Below are positions 8,013 through 17,251 of a DNA stretch of 64,000 nt, piece by piece (position 1 is the stretch's first letter; every line of letters begins with the position of its first letter). Under the pieces are notes generated by a model. The model saw nothing but the letters and a program-made list of their open reading frames with translations, did no database searches and had not been told where the DNA came from. This DNA is from Thermomonas paludicola (lineage in GTDB: Bacteria; Pseudomonadota; Gammaproteobacteria; Xanthomonadales; Xanthomonadaceae): assembly GCF_024498955.1 (NCBI RefSeq), contig NZ_CP093311.1, positions 186,001 through 250,000 on the forward strand, read 5' to 3'. The position numbers were made by a program, and so were the translations under genes.

Positions 8013-9704
8013 TCAGCGCTTCATCGAGCCGAAGAACTCGTCGTTGGACTTGGTGTTCTTCATCTTGTCGAGCAGGAACTCCATCGCGGCGATCTCGTCC
8101 ATCGGGTGCAGCAGCTTGCGCAGGATCCAGATTTTCTGCAGCAGGTCGGGGTCGATCAGCAGGTCCTCGCGGCGGGTACCGGAGGCGTTGACGCCAATCG
8201 CCGGGTACACGCGCTTTTCGGTGATGCGGCGGTCCAGGTGCACTTCGCTGTTGCCGGTGCCCTTGAACTCCTCGTAGATCACCTTGTCCATCGCGCTGCC
8301 GGTATCCACCAGCGCGGTGGCGATGATGGTCAGGCTGCCGCCTTCTTCCACGTTGCGTGCGGCACCAAAAAAACGTTTGGGCCGATGCAGTGCGTTGGCA
8401 TCCACACCACCGGTCAGCACTTTGCCGGAGCTGGGCAGCACGTTGTTGTAGGCGCGTGCCAGACGGGTGATCGAGTCGAGCAGGATCACCACGTCCTTCT
8501 TGTGCTCGACCAGGCGCTTGGCGCGCTCGATCACCATCTCGGCGACCTGCACGTGGCGCGCGGCCGGCTCGTCGAAGGTGGAGCTGATGACCTCGCCGCG
8601 CACGGTGCGCTGCATCTCGGTCACTTCTTCCGGGCGCTCGTCGATCAGCAGCACGATCAGGTGCACGTCGGGATGGTTGTAGGTAATCGCGCTGGCGATC
8701 TGCTGCATCATCATCGTCTTGCCGGCCTTCGGCGGGCTGACGATCAGGGCGCGCTGGCCCTTGCCCTGCGGGGCCATCAAATCCAGGATGCGGCCGGTGA
8801 TGTCCTCGCTGGAACCGTCGCCACGCTCCAGCTTGAAGCGTTTGCGCGGGAACAACGGGGTGAGGTTTTCGAACAGGGTCTTGTTTTTGGACGCTTCCAG
8901 CGGCTCGCCGTTGATGGTGTCGACGATGTTCAGCGCGAAGTAGCGCTCGCCGTCCTTGGGCCAGCGGATGCGGCCGGAGACGTGGTCGCCGGTGCGCAGG
9001 TTGAAGCGGCGGATCTGCGACGGGCTGATGTAGGTGTCGTCCGGGCCGGCCAGGTACGAAGCCTCGGCCGCGCGCAGGAAGCCGAAGCCGTCCGGCAGGA
9101 TTTCCAGCACGCCGTCGGCCTGCACGCCTTCGCCGTGGCGGGTCAGCACCTTCAGGATCGCGAAGATGATGTCCTGCTTGCGCGCGCGGGCCACGCCCTC
9201 GCTGATCTGCAGCTGGTCGGCGATTTCCAGCAGCTTGTGCGCGGGCGAGCGCTTGAGATCGCCCAGCGAATAGATGGGGAAGCCTTCCGGCACCTGCGGA
9301 TGCGGGCGCGGGACGAAGTTCTCGCCGTTGCTGTTGTCGTCCGACATGCCGCCTTCGCGGAAGCGGTCGCGCTGGCGATCCCTGCGATTCTTGAAGCGAT
9401 CGCGGCGATTGTTGCGATGGCCTCCGTCGCGCTGCGGGTCGCCATCATGGCCGTCCTGCGTCGATTGCTGGGTGCCGCCCTGGCTGCTGTCGCCGGTGGA
9501 TGGACCGCCATCGGGCGTGGCCGCCGGCGTCTGTGCGCTGTGCGCAACCGGCGGGGGAGGCGGCGCCTGGGCCGCTTGAACTGCTGCGGGTGGCGCGGGG
9601 GGCAGCGCGATTTCGGACTGCTCGGGCGCGCGTGGCTTGACCACGCGGGGTTTGCGAACGCGCTTCTCGGCGACTTCGCCGGCGTCGTTGGTGGGGTCTG
9701 ACAA
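8013..9704 (-). CDS. rho: Transcription termination factor Rho with long N-terminal extension
   Basis: The hexameric RNA-dependent ATPase/translocase that ends transcription of untranslated RNA. The 563 residues exceed the E. coli protein (419) because of an extension of about 140 residues: a Pro/Ala-rich part (30-65), then a Gln/Asp/Asn/Arg-rich low-complexity part (70-130). The conserved body follows: N-terminal helical domain from [14 protein letters not shown], the RNA-binding domain around [10 protein letters not shown], Walker A near 323-331 (SPPKAGKT), Walker B ([17 protein letters not shown]), and the C-terminal [15 protein letters not shown]. The start codon is TTG (9704-9702), with GAGG about 9 nt upstream. 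It is followed by a strong terminator. The divergence of the extension from E. coli is typical of this bacterial family. Confidence 0.96.
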   Translation of the reverse strand: MSDPTNDAGEVAEKRVRKPRVVKPRAPEQSEIALPPAPPAAVQAAQAPPPPPVAHSAQTPAATPDGGPSTGDSSQGGTQQSTQDGHDGDPQRDGGHRNNRRDRFKNRRDRQRDRFREGGMSDDNSNGENFVPRPHPQVPEGFPIYSLGDLKRSPAHKLLEIADQLQISEGVARARKQDIIFAILKVLTRHGEGVQADGVLEILPDGFGFLRAAEASYLAGPDDTYISPSQIRRFNLRTGDHVSGRIRWPKDGERYFALNIVDTINGEPLEASKNKTLFENLTPLFPRKRFKLERGDGSSEDITGRILDLMAPQGKGQRALIVSPPKAGKTMMMQQIASAITYNHPDVHLIVLLIDERPEEVTEMQRTVRGEVISSTFDEPAARHVQVAEMVIERAKRLVEHKKDVVILLDSITRLARAYNNVLPSSGKVLTGGVDANALHRPKRFFGAARNVEEGGSLTIIATALVDTGSAMDKVIYEEFKGTGNSEVHLDRRITEKRVYPAIGVNASGTRREDLLIDPDLLQKIWILRKLLHPMDEIAAMEFLLDKMKNTKSNDEFFGSMKR

Positions 9705-9918
9705 GGGAAAACCTCGCTTGCGTTGCGAGCGTCCGCAGGCTGCGGACGGGATCGTCTGGGAGTGGATCAGAAGGGGTGCGGCGCGCCGGAAAGGCGGTGG
9801 ATCAGCGCCGGTGTACGCAAAACGCTAGCACTCTTGCGGCATCCGGCGCAAGTGGAAGGCCGTTTGCGTGCGTTTCGTGCGCTGGCTGTGCGGGCGTGTC
9901 GAGCCTGCGCGTGCGCAT

Positions 9919-9944
9919 GGCCCGTTCCCTGTTCGGAGCGGGCC
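9919..9944 (-). terminator. Hairpin downstream of trxA
   Basis: A 10-bp stem (9919-9928 with 9935-9944, one G-T pair) with a 6-nt loop lies 18 bp past the trxA stop. There is no T run after it on the minus strand, so it may be a weak terminator or an mRNA-stabilising structure. The rest of 9705-9962 is the rho leader region. I see no gene in it. Confidence 0.4.
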
Positions 9945-9962
9945 GGCGGCAGCGGTGGCGGA

Positions 9963-10289
9963 TCAGAGCGCCTTGTCGATCATCTGCGCCAGTTGGGCCT
10001 TGCCGACCGCGCCGATCTGGGTGGCCTGCACCTGGCCGCCCTTGAACAGCAGCAGCATCGGGATACTGCGCACGTGGTACTTCAGCGCGGTCTGCTGGTT
10101 CTGGTCCACGTCCACCTTCACGATCCTGGCCTTGCCGGCATAGTCGCCCGCCAGCTGGTCCAGCGCCGGGGCGATCATCTTGCATGGGCCGCACCACGGG
10201 GCCCAGAAGTCCACCAGCACCGGCTGTTCGGAGGTCAGGACCTGGCTGTCGAAATCGGCATCGGTGGCGTGCAGGACGGTATCGCTCAT
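9963..10289 (-). CDS. trxA: Thioredoxin 1
   Basis: A 108-residue cytosolic dithiol-disulfide oxidoreductase. The active site WCGPC is at residues 32-36 (C33 and C36), within DFWAPWCGPCKMIAP, and the cis-proline follows in RSIPMLLLFKGG. The ATG at 10289 is preferred to upstream in-frame codons because it gives the standard thioredoxin length and has GGAG about 6 nt upstream. It is transcribed divergently from rhlB and in the same direction as rho, as in other Xanthomonadaceae. Likely electron targets nearby are only guesses: the class II ribonucleotide reductase far downstream would need a thioredoxin-type donor. Confidence 0.95.
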   Translation of the reverse strand: MSDTVLHATDADFDSQVLTSEQPVLVDFWAPWCGPCKMIAPALDQLAGDYAGKARIVKVDVDQNQQTALKYHVRSIPMLLLFKGGQVQATQIGAVGKAQLAQMIDKAL

Positions 10290-10493
10290 GGGGGCTCCAG
10301 ATGGCTGTGGCGCGGGGACTGCGCCTGAATGGTAAACTCGGGGGATGCGCCGGTTGTTTCTGGGCGCCTGTGCCGGGAACGACAAGCCCCGGATTCCTCC
10401 CGGCAGTCTGCGCGGCTGCCCCCCATTCATACAAGCAGCGCAGTGCACGCGACGTCAAGACAGCGCGCGCCTGCCACTCCTGAGGCAGCCTCC

Positions 10494-12188
10494 GTGTCCG
10501 ACAAACCCCTGACCGACATCACCTTTTCCACCTTCGACCTGTATCCGTCCCTGCTGACCGGGTTGGAGGCAGCGGGCTTCACCCGCTGCACCCCCATCCA
10601 GGCCATGACCCTGCCCGTGGCGCTGGCCGGCGGCGACGTGGCGGGCCAGGCGCAGACCGGCACCGGCAAGACGCTGGCCTTCCTGGTCACCGTCATCAAT
10701 CGCCTGCTGACCCGCCCGGCACTGGCCGAACGCAAGCCGGAAGATCCGCGCGCGCTGATCCTGGCGCCCACCCGCGAGTTGGCCATCCAGATCCACAAGG
10801 ATGCGGTGAAATTCGCCTCCGACCTCGGCCTGAAGTTCGCGCTGGTCTACGGCGGCGTGGACTACGACAAGCAGCGCGAGCTGCTGCAGGCCGGCGCCGA
10901 CGTGATCATCGCCACGCCGGGCCGGCTGATCGACTACGTCAAGCAGCACAAGGTGGTCAGCCTGCACGCCTGCGAAGTCTGCGTGCTGGACGAAGCCGAC
11001 CGCATGTTCGACCTCGGCTTCATCAAGGACATCCGCTTCCTGCTGCGGCGCATGCCCGAGCGCGGCACCCGGCAGACCCTGCTGTTCTCCGCCACCTTGA
11101 GCCACCGCGTGCTGGAGCTGGCCTACGAGCACATGAACGAGCCGCAGAAGCTCGTCGTGGAAACCGAGCACATCACCGCCGCGCGGGTGCGCCAGAAGCT
11201 GTACTACCCGGCCGACGAAGAAAAGCTGCCGCTGTTGCTGGGCCTGCTGTCGCGCAGCGAAGGCGCGCGCACGATGGTGTTCGTCAACACCAAGGCGTTC
11301 GTGGAGCGGGTGGCGCGTTCGCTGGAGCGCGCCGGCTACCGCGTCGGCGTGCTGTCCGGCGACGTGCCGCAGAAAAAGCGCGAGTCGCTGCTGAAGAAGT
11401 TCCAGGCCGGGCAACTGGAGATCCTGGTGGCCACCGACGTGGCCGCGCGCGGCCTGCACATCGATGGCGTGCAGTACGTCTACAACTACGACCTGCCGTT
11501 CGATGCCGAGGACTACGTGCACCGCATCGGCCGCACCGCGCGCCTCGGCGCCGAGGGCGACGCGATCAGCTTCGCCTGCGAGCGCTACGCGATGTCGCTG
11601 CCCGACATCGAGGCCTACATCGAGCAGAAGATCCCGTCCGAGCCGGTCACCCAGGAGCTGATGACCGCGCTGCCGCGCAAGCCGCGCGAAGGCGTGGAGG
11701 TCAATGCCGAGGAAGGCGAGAGCATCGGCGAGATCTTCAAGGAAGTGCGCGAGGCGCGCGCGGCCGAGGACGCCAAGCGCGGCGGTGGCCGCGGCCGCAG
11801 TGGTCGCCCGGGTGAGCGCAGCGAGCGCGCTGGCGCCGGCGGCGAGCGGCGCGGCCCGCGGCCGCCGCGCAAGCCGCGCGTGGCCGCCGATGCAGCGGCA
11901 CCTACGCCCGCACCTGTGGCGGAGCAGCCCCCGCAGGCAGTGGCCGTGGCCGCGCCTGACGCGGAGCGTCCCGCGCGCAAGCGTCGTCGGCGTCGCGGCG
12001 GGCGCCCGCTGGAAGGGACGGATGCGGCGTCGCAAGTGGCTGCAAAGACGCCTGCGGAGTCCCGCTTCGTGGCGCCACGCTCAGCGCAGCCAAAGGCCGA
12101 TGCCGATGGCGACAAGCCGTCGTTGTTCAGCCGCATTGGTCGCGGGCTGAAGTCGCTGGTCACCCGATCCCCCAGCAAGCAGCACTGA
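10494..12188 (+). CDS. rhlB: ATP-dependent RNA helicase RhlB (DEAD-box)
   Basis: An RNA-unwinding ATPase, usually part of the RNA degradosome. The 564 residues hold a complete DEAD-box core (about 1-390): Q motif (FTRCTPIQ), AQTGTGKT at 53-60, [19 protein letters not shown], and HRIGRTAR. The remaining 170 residues are disordered and rich in Arg, Gly, Pro and Ala, with a run of six basic residues (RKRRRRR), as expected for RNA or RNase E contact. I start at GTG 10494 ([10 protein letters not shown]), which matches the family N-terminus and has a GAGG upstream. Earlier in-frame codons add unrelated sequence. A TAAACT box at 10333 could be the -10, giving a leader of about 150 nt. Confidence 0.94.
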   Translation: MSDKPLTDITFSTFDLYPSLLTGLEAAGFTRCTPIQAMTLPVALAGGDVAGQAQTGTGKTLAFLVTVINRLLTRPALAERKPEDPRALILAPTRELAIQIHKDAVKFASDLGLKFALVYGGVDYDKQRELLQAGADVIIATPGRLIDYVKQHKVVSLHACEVCVLDEADRMFDLGFIKDIRFLLRRMPERGTRQTLLFSATLSHRVLELAYEHMNEPQKLVVETEHITAARVRQKLYYPADEEKLPLLLGLLSRSEGARTMVFVNTKAFVERVARSLERAGYRVGVLSGDVPQKKRESLLKKFQAGQLEILVATDVAARGLHIDGVQYVYNYDLPFDAEDYVHRIGRTARLGAEGDAISFACERYAMSLPDIEAYIEQKIPSEPVTQELMTALPRKPREGVEVNAEEGESIGEIFKEVREARAAEDAKRGGGRGRSGRPGERSERAGAGGERRGPRPPRKPRVAADAAAPTPAPVAEQPPQAVAVAAPDAERPARKRRRRRGGRPLEGTDAASQVAAKTPAESRFVAPRSAQPKADADGDKPSLFSRIGRGLKSLVTRSPSKQH

Positions 12189-12276
12189 GGCGCCCGATCT
12201 GCGCCCTGCGCTGGCCGGCAAGGCGGGCTCGGGCGATACTGCGTACCCATTCGCCATTCGAGCGTCCGTCAACGCA

Positions 12277-12966
12277 ATGCCGGTCCTGCGCTTCGACAAC
12301 GTCAGCAAACTTTATTCCGGCGGGCAGCAGGCGCTGTCGGATGTGAGCTTTGCGGTGGAAGCGGGTGAGATGTTGTTCGTGACCGGGCGTTCCGGCGCGG
12401 GCAAAAGCACGCTGCTGAAGCTGATTCACCTGGCCGAACGGGCCAGCCGCGGCGCGGTGCTGTTCGAGGAGCGCAATCTTGCGCGCGTCCGTGGCGGCGG
12501 CATCGCGGCACACCGGCGCAAGATCGGCGTGGTGTACCAGAACCACCAGCTGCTGATGGATCGCAGCGTGTCCGACAACGTGGCGCTGCCGCTGGTGCTG
12601 CGCGGGATGAAGCGCGTCGAGATCGGCAAGCGCGTGCGCTCGATCCTCGACCGGCTTGGCCTTGCCGCGCGCGCGCGCGCATTGCCCTCGCAACTGTCCG
12701 CCGGCGAACAGCAGCGCGTGGGCATCGCCCGTGCGGTGATCGCCGAGCCGGTGTTGCTGGTGGCCGACGAGCCCAGCGGCAATCTCGATCCGGCATTGTC
12801 GGCGGAGATCATGGCGCTGCTGGCCGCGCTGTCCGAGCGCGGCACCGGCGTGCTGGTGGCCAGCCATGACCTGGGCCTGGTCAAACGCATGCGCAAGCGT
12901 GTTCTGGTATTGGATCAGGGGCGGTTGGTGGATGACATCGCGCCGGAGGACCTGATCGATGAGTGA
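12277..12966 (+). CDS. ftsE: Cell-division ABC ATPase FtsE
   Basis: The 229-residue ATPase of the FtsEX complex, which uses ATP binding to activate peptidoglycan hydrolases at the septum. Walker A is GRSGAGKS (37-44), the signature is LSAGEQQR, and Walker B is VLLVADEPSGN with a following H-loop (LVASHD). Length and motifs are standard. The signature has A where many FtsE proteins have G (LSGGEQ). Its 3' end overlaps ftsX by 8 bp, so the two are translationally coupled. Confidence 0.95.
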   Translation: MPVLRFDNVSKLYSGGQQALSDVSFAVEAGEMLFVTGRSGAGKSTLLKLIHLAERASRGAVLFEERNLARVRGGGIAAHRRKIGVVYQNHQLLMDRSVSDNVALPLVLRGMKRVEIGKRVRSILDRLGLAARARALPSQLSAGEQQRVGIARAVIAEPVLLVADEPSGNLDPALSAEIMALLAALSERGTGVLVASHDLGLVKRMRKRVLVLDQGRLVDDIAPEDLIDE

Positions 12967-13909
12967 ACGCGCCGCGAATCTTCATTCCAGCCGGGTTGGC
13001 GCATGGCTGGGTCACCACGGCTTCAGCATCGTGGCCAGCCTGGGCCGCCTGGCACGGCGGCCCTGGGCCACGCTGCTCACGATCGGCGTGATGGCGATGG
13101 CCCTGGCGCTGCCGCTTGGATTGTGGGTGGTCTTGCACAACGTGCAGCGACTGGGGGGCGACGTGCAGGCCTCGCGCGAGGTCGCGCTGTTCCTTCGCGT
13201 GGATGTCGATGTGGCGCGCGCGCAAGCCGTGGCCGACACCCTGCGCGCCCGCCGCGACGTGGCCAGGGTGGCGCTGGTGACGCCGGAGCAGGCGCTGGCG
13301 CAGATGCGCAACCGGGATGACCTGGCGGCGGCGATCGACGCGCTGGGCGCGGATGCGGCACGTGCGGCGCTGCCGCCGGTATTGCGGGTGACGCCGCGCG
13401 ATGATGAGCGCGCGCTGGTGGCTGCGGTGCAGGCGCTGCCGGAGACGGATCGCGTACAGTACGATGCGCTTTGGCGCGAACGCCTGCAGGCGTGGCTGGG
13501 ATTTGGGACACGCGTGGTGCAGGTGTTGGCGGTGCTGCTTGGGCTGGGCGCGGTGCTGGTGGTCGGCAATACGGTGCGGCTGGATATCCAGTCGCGGCGC
13601 GAGGAGATCGGCGTGCTGCAACTGCTGGGTGCCAGCGATGGATTCATTCGCCGTCCCTTCCTGTATCTGGGAGCCTGGTACGGCTTGGCGTCCGCTGCGG
13701 TGGCGTTGGGAATCCTGACCGTGGCGTGGATTGCGCTGCAGCCTGCGTTGACGGAGTTGGCCGCGCGTTATGGCAGCGATTTCGCACTTCGTGGCGTGTC
13801 GCCGCCGCTGGCTGCCGGCGTGTTGCTGGCTGCGTCCGCGTTGGGTTGGGCGGGCGCGGGCCTGGTGACCGGGCATTACCTGCGGCAAAGCCGCCCGGCG
13901 GGGGGCTGA
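12959..13909 (+). CDS. ftsX: Cell-division permease FtsX
   Basis: The 316-residue inner-membrane partner of FtsE. A cytoplasmic N-terminus is followed by a first membrane segment (about 43-63, TLLTIGVMAMALALPLGLWVVL), a periplasmic domain of about 120 residues that contacts hydrolase activators, then three membrane segments (about 180-205, 230-260, 280-305). It starts inside the end of ftsE, and a two-domain response regulator starts two bases after its stop. Confidence 0.94.
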   Translation: MSERAANLHSSRVGAWLGHHGFSIVASLGRLARRPWATLLTIGVMAMALALPLGLWVVLHNVQRLGGDVQASREVALFLRVDVDVARAQAVADTLRARRDVARVALVTPEQALAQMRNRDDLAAAIDALGADAARAALPPVLRVTPRDDERALVAAVQALPETDRVQYDALWRERLQAWLGFGTRVVQVLAVLLGLGAVLVVGNTVRLDIQSRREEIGVLQLLGASDGFIRRPFLYLGAWYGLASAAVALGILTVAWIALQPALTELAARYGSDFALRGVSPPLAAGVLLAASALGWAGAGLVTGHYLRQSRPAGG

Positions 13910-13911
13910 CC

Positions 13912-14742
13912 ATGGCTGACAAGCACGATCTGCGCCATGTGGTCAGCGACGCTCCAAGGGTGATGGTGGTCGATGGCAGCAAGCTGGTGCGCAAACTGGT
14001 CGGCGATACGCTGCTGAAAGAACTGCCGGGTACCGAGGTGATCGGCTGCGCCAGCATCGAAGAGGCGCGCAGGGCGCTGCAGGAAGGCACGGTGGATCTG
14101 GTCACCACGGCGCTGGTGTTGCCGGATGGTGACGGGTTGTCGTTGGCGCGCAGCGTGCGCGAGGCGGCGGGACAAACCTACGTGCCGGTGATCGTGATTT
14201 CAGGGAATGCGCAGGAGGCGCTGGAAGCGCGCGCCTTCAACGAGGACATCACCGATTATTTCGACAAATCGCTGGGTCACGGCGCGCTGGCCACCTTCAT
14301 TCGCGGCTATGTGCATCCGGCGCGGATCGAGGGCGCGCGGGTGCTGTACGTGGAAGACAGCAAAGTGGTGGCGGTCGCCACCAAGCGCATGCTGGAACGC
14401 CACGGCATGCAGGTGTTGCACGTGATCGGAGCCGAAGATGCGCTGGAACACCTGCATCGTTTCATCGGCCGCACCGATGGCGATGTGGGCGCCGACCTGG
14501 TGCTCAGCGACGTCTACCTGAAGGGCGCGCTGAGTGGCCGTGACCTGCTCAACCAGATCCGCGCGGTATTCCGCTACGGCAAGCGTCGCCTGCCGATGGT
14601 GATGATGACCGGCGACGACAATCGCGACAACCAGGCCGCGCTGCTGCGCGAAGGCGCCAACGACCTGGTGTTGAAGCCGATCGAAGAGCGCCTGCTGGTG
14701 ACCAAGGTGCTGTTCCAGCTGCGGTTGGCCAAGCTCGTTTGA
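13912..14742 (+). CDS. Tandem-receiver response regulator, first receiver degenerate
   Basis: A 276-residue protein made of two CheY-like receiver domains with no output domain. Receiver 2 (about 140-270) is complete: E148-D149, phospho-acceptor D200, T233 and K255. Receiver 1 (about 14-135) has lost the acceptor aspartate: the aligned position is A67 in VTTALVLPDGDG, and the acidic pair is D21-G22, although K119 remains. It is therefore a pseudo-receiver. The gene begins two bases after ftsX and should be in the same operon, suggesting a role in division or polarity signalling. This is inference. No kinase is encoded next to it. Confidence 0.85.
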   Translation: MADKHDLRHVVSDAPRVMVVDGSKLVRKLVGDTLLKELPGTEVIGCASIEEARRALQEGTVDLVTTALVLPDGDGLSLARSVREAAGQTYVPVIVISGNAQEALEARAFNEDITDYFDKSLGHGALATFIRGYVHPARIEGARVLYVEDSKVVAVATKRMLERHGMQVLHVIGAEDALEHLHRFIGRTDGDVGADLVLSDVYLKGALSGRDLLNQIRAVFRYGKRRLPMVMMTGDDNRDNQAALLREGANDLVLKPIEERLLVTKVLFQLRLAKLV

Positions 14743-14767
14743 CCCGCCGCCGGCACTCCCCTGCGCG

Positions 14768-17017
14768 TCAGGGCTGCCAGCCGTAACTCAGTTTGACGAA
14801 CACGCTGCGGGTATTGCCGAACAGTTGCGGATTGTCGTCGTCCATGAACGCGCCATAGGCCGCGCCGGCATACAGCGCGGTGCGCGGGTTGAGCTTGTAC
14901 GAATACACCAGCTGTGCCGCCCAGTCGCGCGCGCGCTGCTCCACGGCATCCACGTACAGCGACTGGTTGCGCAGCACGTCGCTGCCCTGCAAGGTGACGC
15001 GCAGGCGCTGGCGCGGATCGATCTGCCAACTGCCGGTGGCGTTGGCCACGCTGGCGCGAAACGCGGTGCCGCCGTCGCGGCGCATCTGCTGGCGGGTGAC
15101 GTCCCATTCCAGCGCCATCCCGCGGCCGATATTGAGGTTGCCGAACAGCTCCAGCACGGTGCGCTGGCCGGTGCGCGCGGCGGCCAGGTCGATCATCGTG
15201 CCGACGCTGGCGTAGGCGCCCAGCTGCAGGCTGCCATTCGGGCGAACGCTGCCGTTGATGTCAACGTAATGCTCGTCGAACAGCGTGCCCTGCCAGAAGC
15301 GCTTGCGGGTCAGGCCATGCAGTCCGAAGCTGCTTTGCATGGGGCCTTGTCCGTTCAGGGTCGCCTCCAGTTCGCGTTCCAGCAATTGGCCGTCGTAGCG
15401 GTGGGTGATGTCGAAGTCGGCGGACAGGTTGATGCGGTTGATCGCCTGTCCGTCGCGGAACCAGCTGCGGCTGCCGCCAACCAGCGACTTTCCGTAACCG
15501 ACCTGGCCGATGAAACCAAGGTCGGCGCGGAAGCCCGGATCGATATCCATATGCCAGGCATTGAAGCCCCAGTTGCGGTTGCCGAAGGAATACGCCACGC
15601 GCCATGCATCGCCTGATGGGGTGGCATCGCCGCCGAGTTCGTCGCGGTAGTCATCGACGATGCTGGTCGGATAGCGGGAGCTGCTGTGCAGCAGTTGCGC
15701 GGTGGCGGTGTGCGCGCCCTGCTGCCAGCGCGCATCGACGCCGGCGACATCATTGGCGTAGTCGTCGCCGTGCCGGAACGTACCGATCACGCCGATGCTG
15801 GTGTGCTGGTCGAGGTCGTAGCGGTAGCGCCCCACGGCGACGTTCGCCTTCTGGTCGAGCTGCTCGAAGCCCGAACCCAGCACGCCGGGCACCAGCACCA
15901 GGGTGGTGGCGTCGCGCGCCACGATGGCCCCGTAAGCACCGCTGTTGGTGCGGCCGGTGACGCGCAGGCCGAAGTCGGGGTCGGCGATCTGGCGGGTATG
16001 GAGCACGTCGAACTGGGTGGTGAAGTAGTCCGCGCCTTCCAGGAAAAACGGCCGCTTCTCCTGATAGAACAAGGCAAAACCGTCGTTGAAGTTGAGCTGC
16101 AGCTGGTCGGTTTCCACCTGCGAGAAATCCGGGTTCAGCGTCGCGTTGAGGGTCATGCTGGGCGACGGGGCCCAGCTCACGTCAAGGCCCGGCGCGATGC
16201 GGGTGTCGCTGCCGCCCCACGCGGTTCCGGCGGCGCTGCGCGATTGACCGCCGCCCACGGTCAGGGTTGGCACGATGTCCAGGTTGCGGCCCTGCTGCAC
16301 GCCCGCCATGCCATCGAATGTCCCCCACTCGCACTGGAAGCAGTTGGATTCGCGCGGCATGCGATTGCTGGACAGTTGGTGGCGCTTGTCGCGCGGGTAG
16401 TTGCGGAACAGCGAGATGCCCCAACGCTGTTGACCGTCGCTTTTCGGAAAACGCAGGGTGGCGAACGGGATGCGCATTTCAACGTCGTAGCCCTCCGCGG
16501 TCAATTGTCCCGCGCTGCTCCACAGGCCGTCCCAGCTCGGGTCTTCCTGGTTGTTTGCGTTGGTCTCGTCGCGGATCAGGTCGGCCTGCACGCCCAGCGG
16601 ATTGACAATCAGCTCGTAGCCGCGGCGATGGTCGTTGAAGGTGTCCAGGAACAATCCGACCCAGTCATCGTTGAAGGCCGTGTCGCGGTCGCGCAGGTGG
16701 ACGCGGATGGCGGATGGGTCGGGGTCCATGGCGTGGTAGGCCACGTACAGGGCATCGTTGTCGTAGCCGATGCGCACGATGGTTTTCACCGGTGCCGGGG
16801 TGTTGTCGCCGGGCTGGATGTCGTAGGCGATTTCCTGCACCAGCGCGCCGGCCCACGCGGCGTCGTCGAGCTTGCCATCGATCACGATGGGGCCGCGCAG
16901 ACGCGGAATGCTGCCGCCCGGCACGTAGGCTCCAGCCTCAGGCGCGGGCGCCGGATTGCCGGCGTTGGCGAAGGGGGCGCAAAGCAGAAGGGCGGCGGCC
17001 AGGGCATGCGGTTTCAA
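14768..17017 (-). CDS. DUF5916-type outer-membrane protein with CBM9-like N-terminal domain
   Basis: A 749-residue exported protein. A signal peptide (KPHALAAALLLCAPFANAG) is followed by a carbohydrate-binding family 9-like domain (PIVIDGKLDDAAWAGA..., about 40-230) and a long C-terminal region of alternating strands ending in FVKLSYGWQP, whose terminal aromatic residue is typical of outer-membrane barrels. This architecture matches the DUF5916 family, common in Xanthomonadaceae and Bacteroidetes, with unknown function, possibly peptide or polysaccharide handling. I start at TTG 17017 because ACGGAG lies 8-10 nt upstream and the signal peptide begins there. A much earlier ATG adds 51 residues of non-signal sequence. 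It is divergent from an M1 peptidase. Confidence 0.8.
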   Translation of the reverse strand: MKPHALAAALLLCAPFANAGNPAPAPEAGAYVPGGSIPRLRGPIVIDGKLDDAAWAGALVQEIAYDIQPGDNTPAPVKTIVRIGYDNDALYVAYHAMDPDPSAIRVHLRDRDTAFNDDWVGLFLDTFNDHRRGYELIVNPLGVQADLIRDETNANNQEDPSWDGLWSSAGQLTAEGYDVEMRIPFATLRFPKSDGQQRWGISLFRNYPRDKRHQLSSNRMPRESNCFQCEWGTFDGMAGVQQGRNLDIVPTLTVGGGQSRSAAGTAWGGSDTRIAPGLDVSWAPSPSMTLNATLNPDFSQVETDQLQLNFNDGFALFYQEKRPFFLEGADYFTTQFDVLHTRQIADPDFGLRVTGRTNSGAYGAIVARDATTLVLVPGVLGSGFEQLDQKANVAVGRYRYDLDQHTSIGVIGTFRHGDDYANDVAGVDARWQQGAHTATAQLLHSSSRYPTSIVDDYRDELGGDATPSGDAWRVAYSFGNRNWGFNAWHMDIDPGFRADLGFIGQVGYGKSLVGGSRSWFRDGQAINRINLSADFDITHRYDGQLLERELEATLNGQGPMQSSFGLHGLTRKRFWQGTLFDEHYVDINGSVRPNGSLQLGAYASVGTMIDLAAARTGQRTVLELFGNLNIGRGMALEWDVTRQQMRRDGGTAFRASVANATGSWQIDPRQRLRVTLQGSDVLRNQSLYVDAVEQRARDWAAQLVYSYKLNPRTALYAGAAYGAFMDDDNPQLFGNTRSVFVKLSYGWQP

Positions 17018-17082
17018 GCGCGATCTCCGTGCGGAAGGTGGTTGGCGAGTGGGATGCGCCGAGTGACGCCACGGTTGCCATG

Positions 17083-17182
17083 ACCAATGGCAGGGACGGG
17101 TGGACGCTTGGTTCGGTGGCGCACGATGCCGATGCCGCCGGCACGCAAAAAGTGCCTGAGGTCGCACCAACCAATGGCAGGG
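17083..17182. repeat. Direct repeats of ACCAATGGCAGGG in a divergent intergenic region
   Basis: The 13-mer ACCAATGGCAGGG occurs at 17083-17095 and 17170-17182, 87 bp apart, between the divergent DUF5916 and M1 peptidase genes. The downstream copy lies 35 bp before a TACACT hexamer (17217-17222), the probable -10 of the peptidase gene. It could be an operator pair or a chance duplication. Confidence 0.4.
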
Positions 17183-17251
17183 TGGCGGGCGCAGCAGCCG
17201 CGGCGTGCGTGCGGGTTACACTCACGCCTTTCCGTTGCAGGGCTCGCTCAC

